From positions 1-32,202 of the forward strand of contig NZ_JAATOX010000039.1 in the NCBI RefSeq assembly GCF_011806385.1: a stretch of DNA of 32,202 bases, written 5' to 3'. Both the position numbers and the translations under genes were made by a program. Shown here piece after piece: positions 32,124 to 32,202 of this stretch (within the stretch, counting starts at the first letter, position 1; each line of letters opens with the position of its first letter). A model generated the notes under the pieces. That model was not told where the DNA came from. It saw nothing but the letters and a program-made list of their open reading frames with translations, and searched no databases. The stretch comes from Phaeobacter sp. HF9A (GTDB lineage: Bacteria; Pseudomonadota; Alphaproteobacteria; Rhodobacterales; Rhodobacteraceae).

Positions 32124-32202
32124 TCAGGCGTATGCTCCCGACAGCAATGCGCCGCAGCCGGGCACATGCGGTTTCAGGCCCAGTTTGGCCAGCATCTGAT
32201 GG
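32124..32202 (-). CDS. 3' end of an unidentified convergent gene
   Basis: On the minus strand a frame enters from the window edge and runs 25 codons to a TGA (complement of 32124-32126), ending in KPHVPGCGALLSGAYA. Position and orientation fit the bidirectional terminator 60 nt away. Too short to name a family; the coding call rests on the frame, base usage and context only. Confidence 0.4.
   Translation of the reverse strand, partial: HQMLAKLGLKPHVPGCGALLSGAYA

Noticed and set aside
1..32202. CRISPR arrays, insertion sequences, integrase genes, tRNA or rRNA genes
   Set aside because: No regularly spaced repeats, transposase-like frames, attachment-site duplications or tRNA/rRNA signatures were seen on either strand.

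Overview
The window looks like a chromosomal segment of a GC-rich alphaproteobacterium, most likely a Rhodobacteraceae (Roseobacter-type) organism. This is inferred from codon and base composition, from dense same-strand operons with ATGA overlaps, and from the combination of TRAP and branched-chain-amino-acid-type (Liv) importers. No rRNA, tRNA, CRISPR array, insertion sequence or integrase was seen.

Region 1 (1-12980, all +) looks like a small specialised-metabolite locus. It holds two free-standing, DltA-like adenylation enzymes (the first cut by the window edge) on either side of a cytochrome P450 homologue that has lost its haem-ligand cysteine. After a 15-bp perfect hairpin comes a MacAB/DevBCA-type exporter (adaptor, ATPase, two permeases). 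After a 10-bp hairpin come a luciferase-like flavin monooxygenase, an acyl-CoA-dehydrogenase homologue and an Sfp-type phosphopantetheinyl transferase. An AraC-type regulator whose N-terminal half is membrane-embedded closes the block. My reading is that amino acids are activated and loaded on a carrier protein outside the window, oxidised on the carrier, and the product exported, possibly under a membrane sensor. No carrier protein, condensation or thioesterase domain is visible here, so the product is unknown.

Region 2 (13217-15844, -) has an exported alpha/beta hydrolase and, upstream of it, a soluble AraC-type regulator. A perfect inverted repeat lies in front of the hydrolase.

Region 3 (16076-23447, +) is one tight operon diverging from that regulator: a GMC alcohol dehydrogenase, a complete Liv-type ABC importer (Tat-exported binding protein, two ATPases, two permeases) and a class II HDAC-like amidohydrolase. 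It suggests uptake of an acylated amine or amide that is deacylated in the cytoplasm and has an alcohol group oxidised. A 13-bp perfect hairpin sits just inside the first ATPase gene.

Region 4 (23592-28597, +) starts with a promoter carrying a palindromic operator candidate. It encodes an acyl-CoA ligase, a thiolase-fold protein without the nucleophilic cysteine, a fusion of a zinc-ribbon/OB-fold (DUF35) domain to an SDR domain without the catalytic lysine, and a metal-dependent cyclase-family hydrolase. The thiolase plus OB-fold pair resembles the Ltp2/ChsH2 type of retro-aldolase.

Region 5 (28713-32063, +) is a complete TRAP importer (DctP, DctQ, DctM) with its own putative promoter and a strong terminator. 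It probably feeds an organic acid to region 4. The last bases hold the 3' end of a convergent gene on the minus strand.
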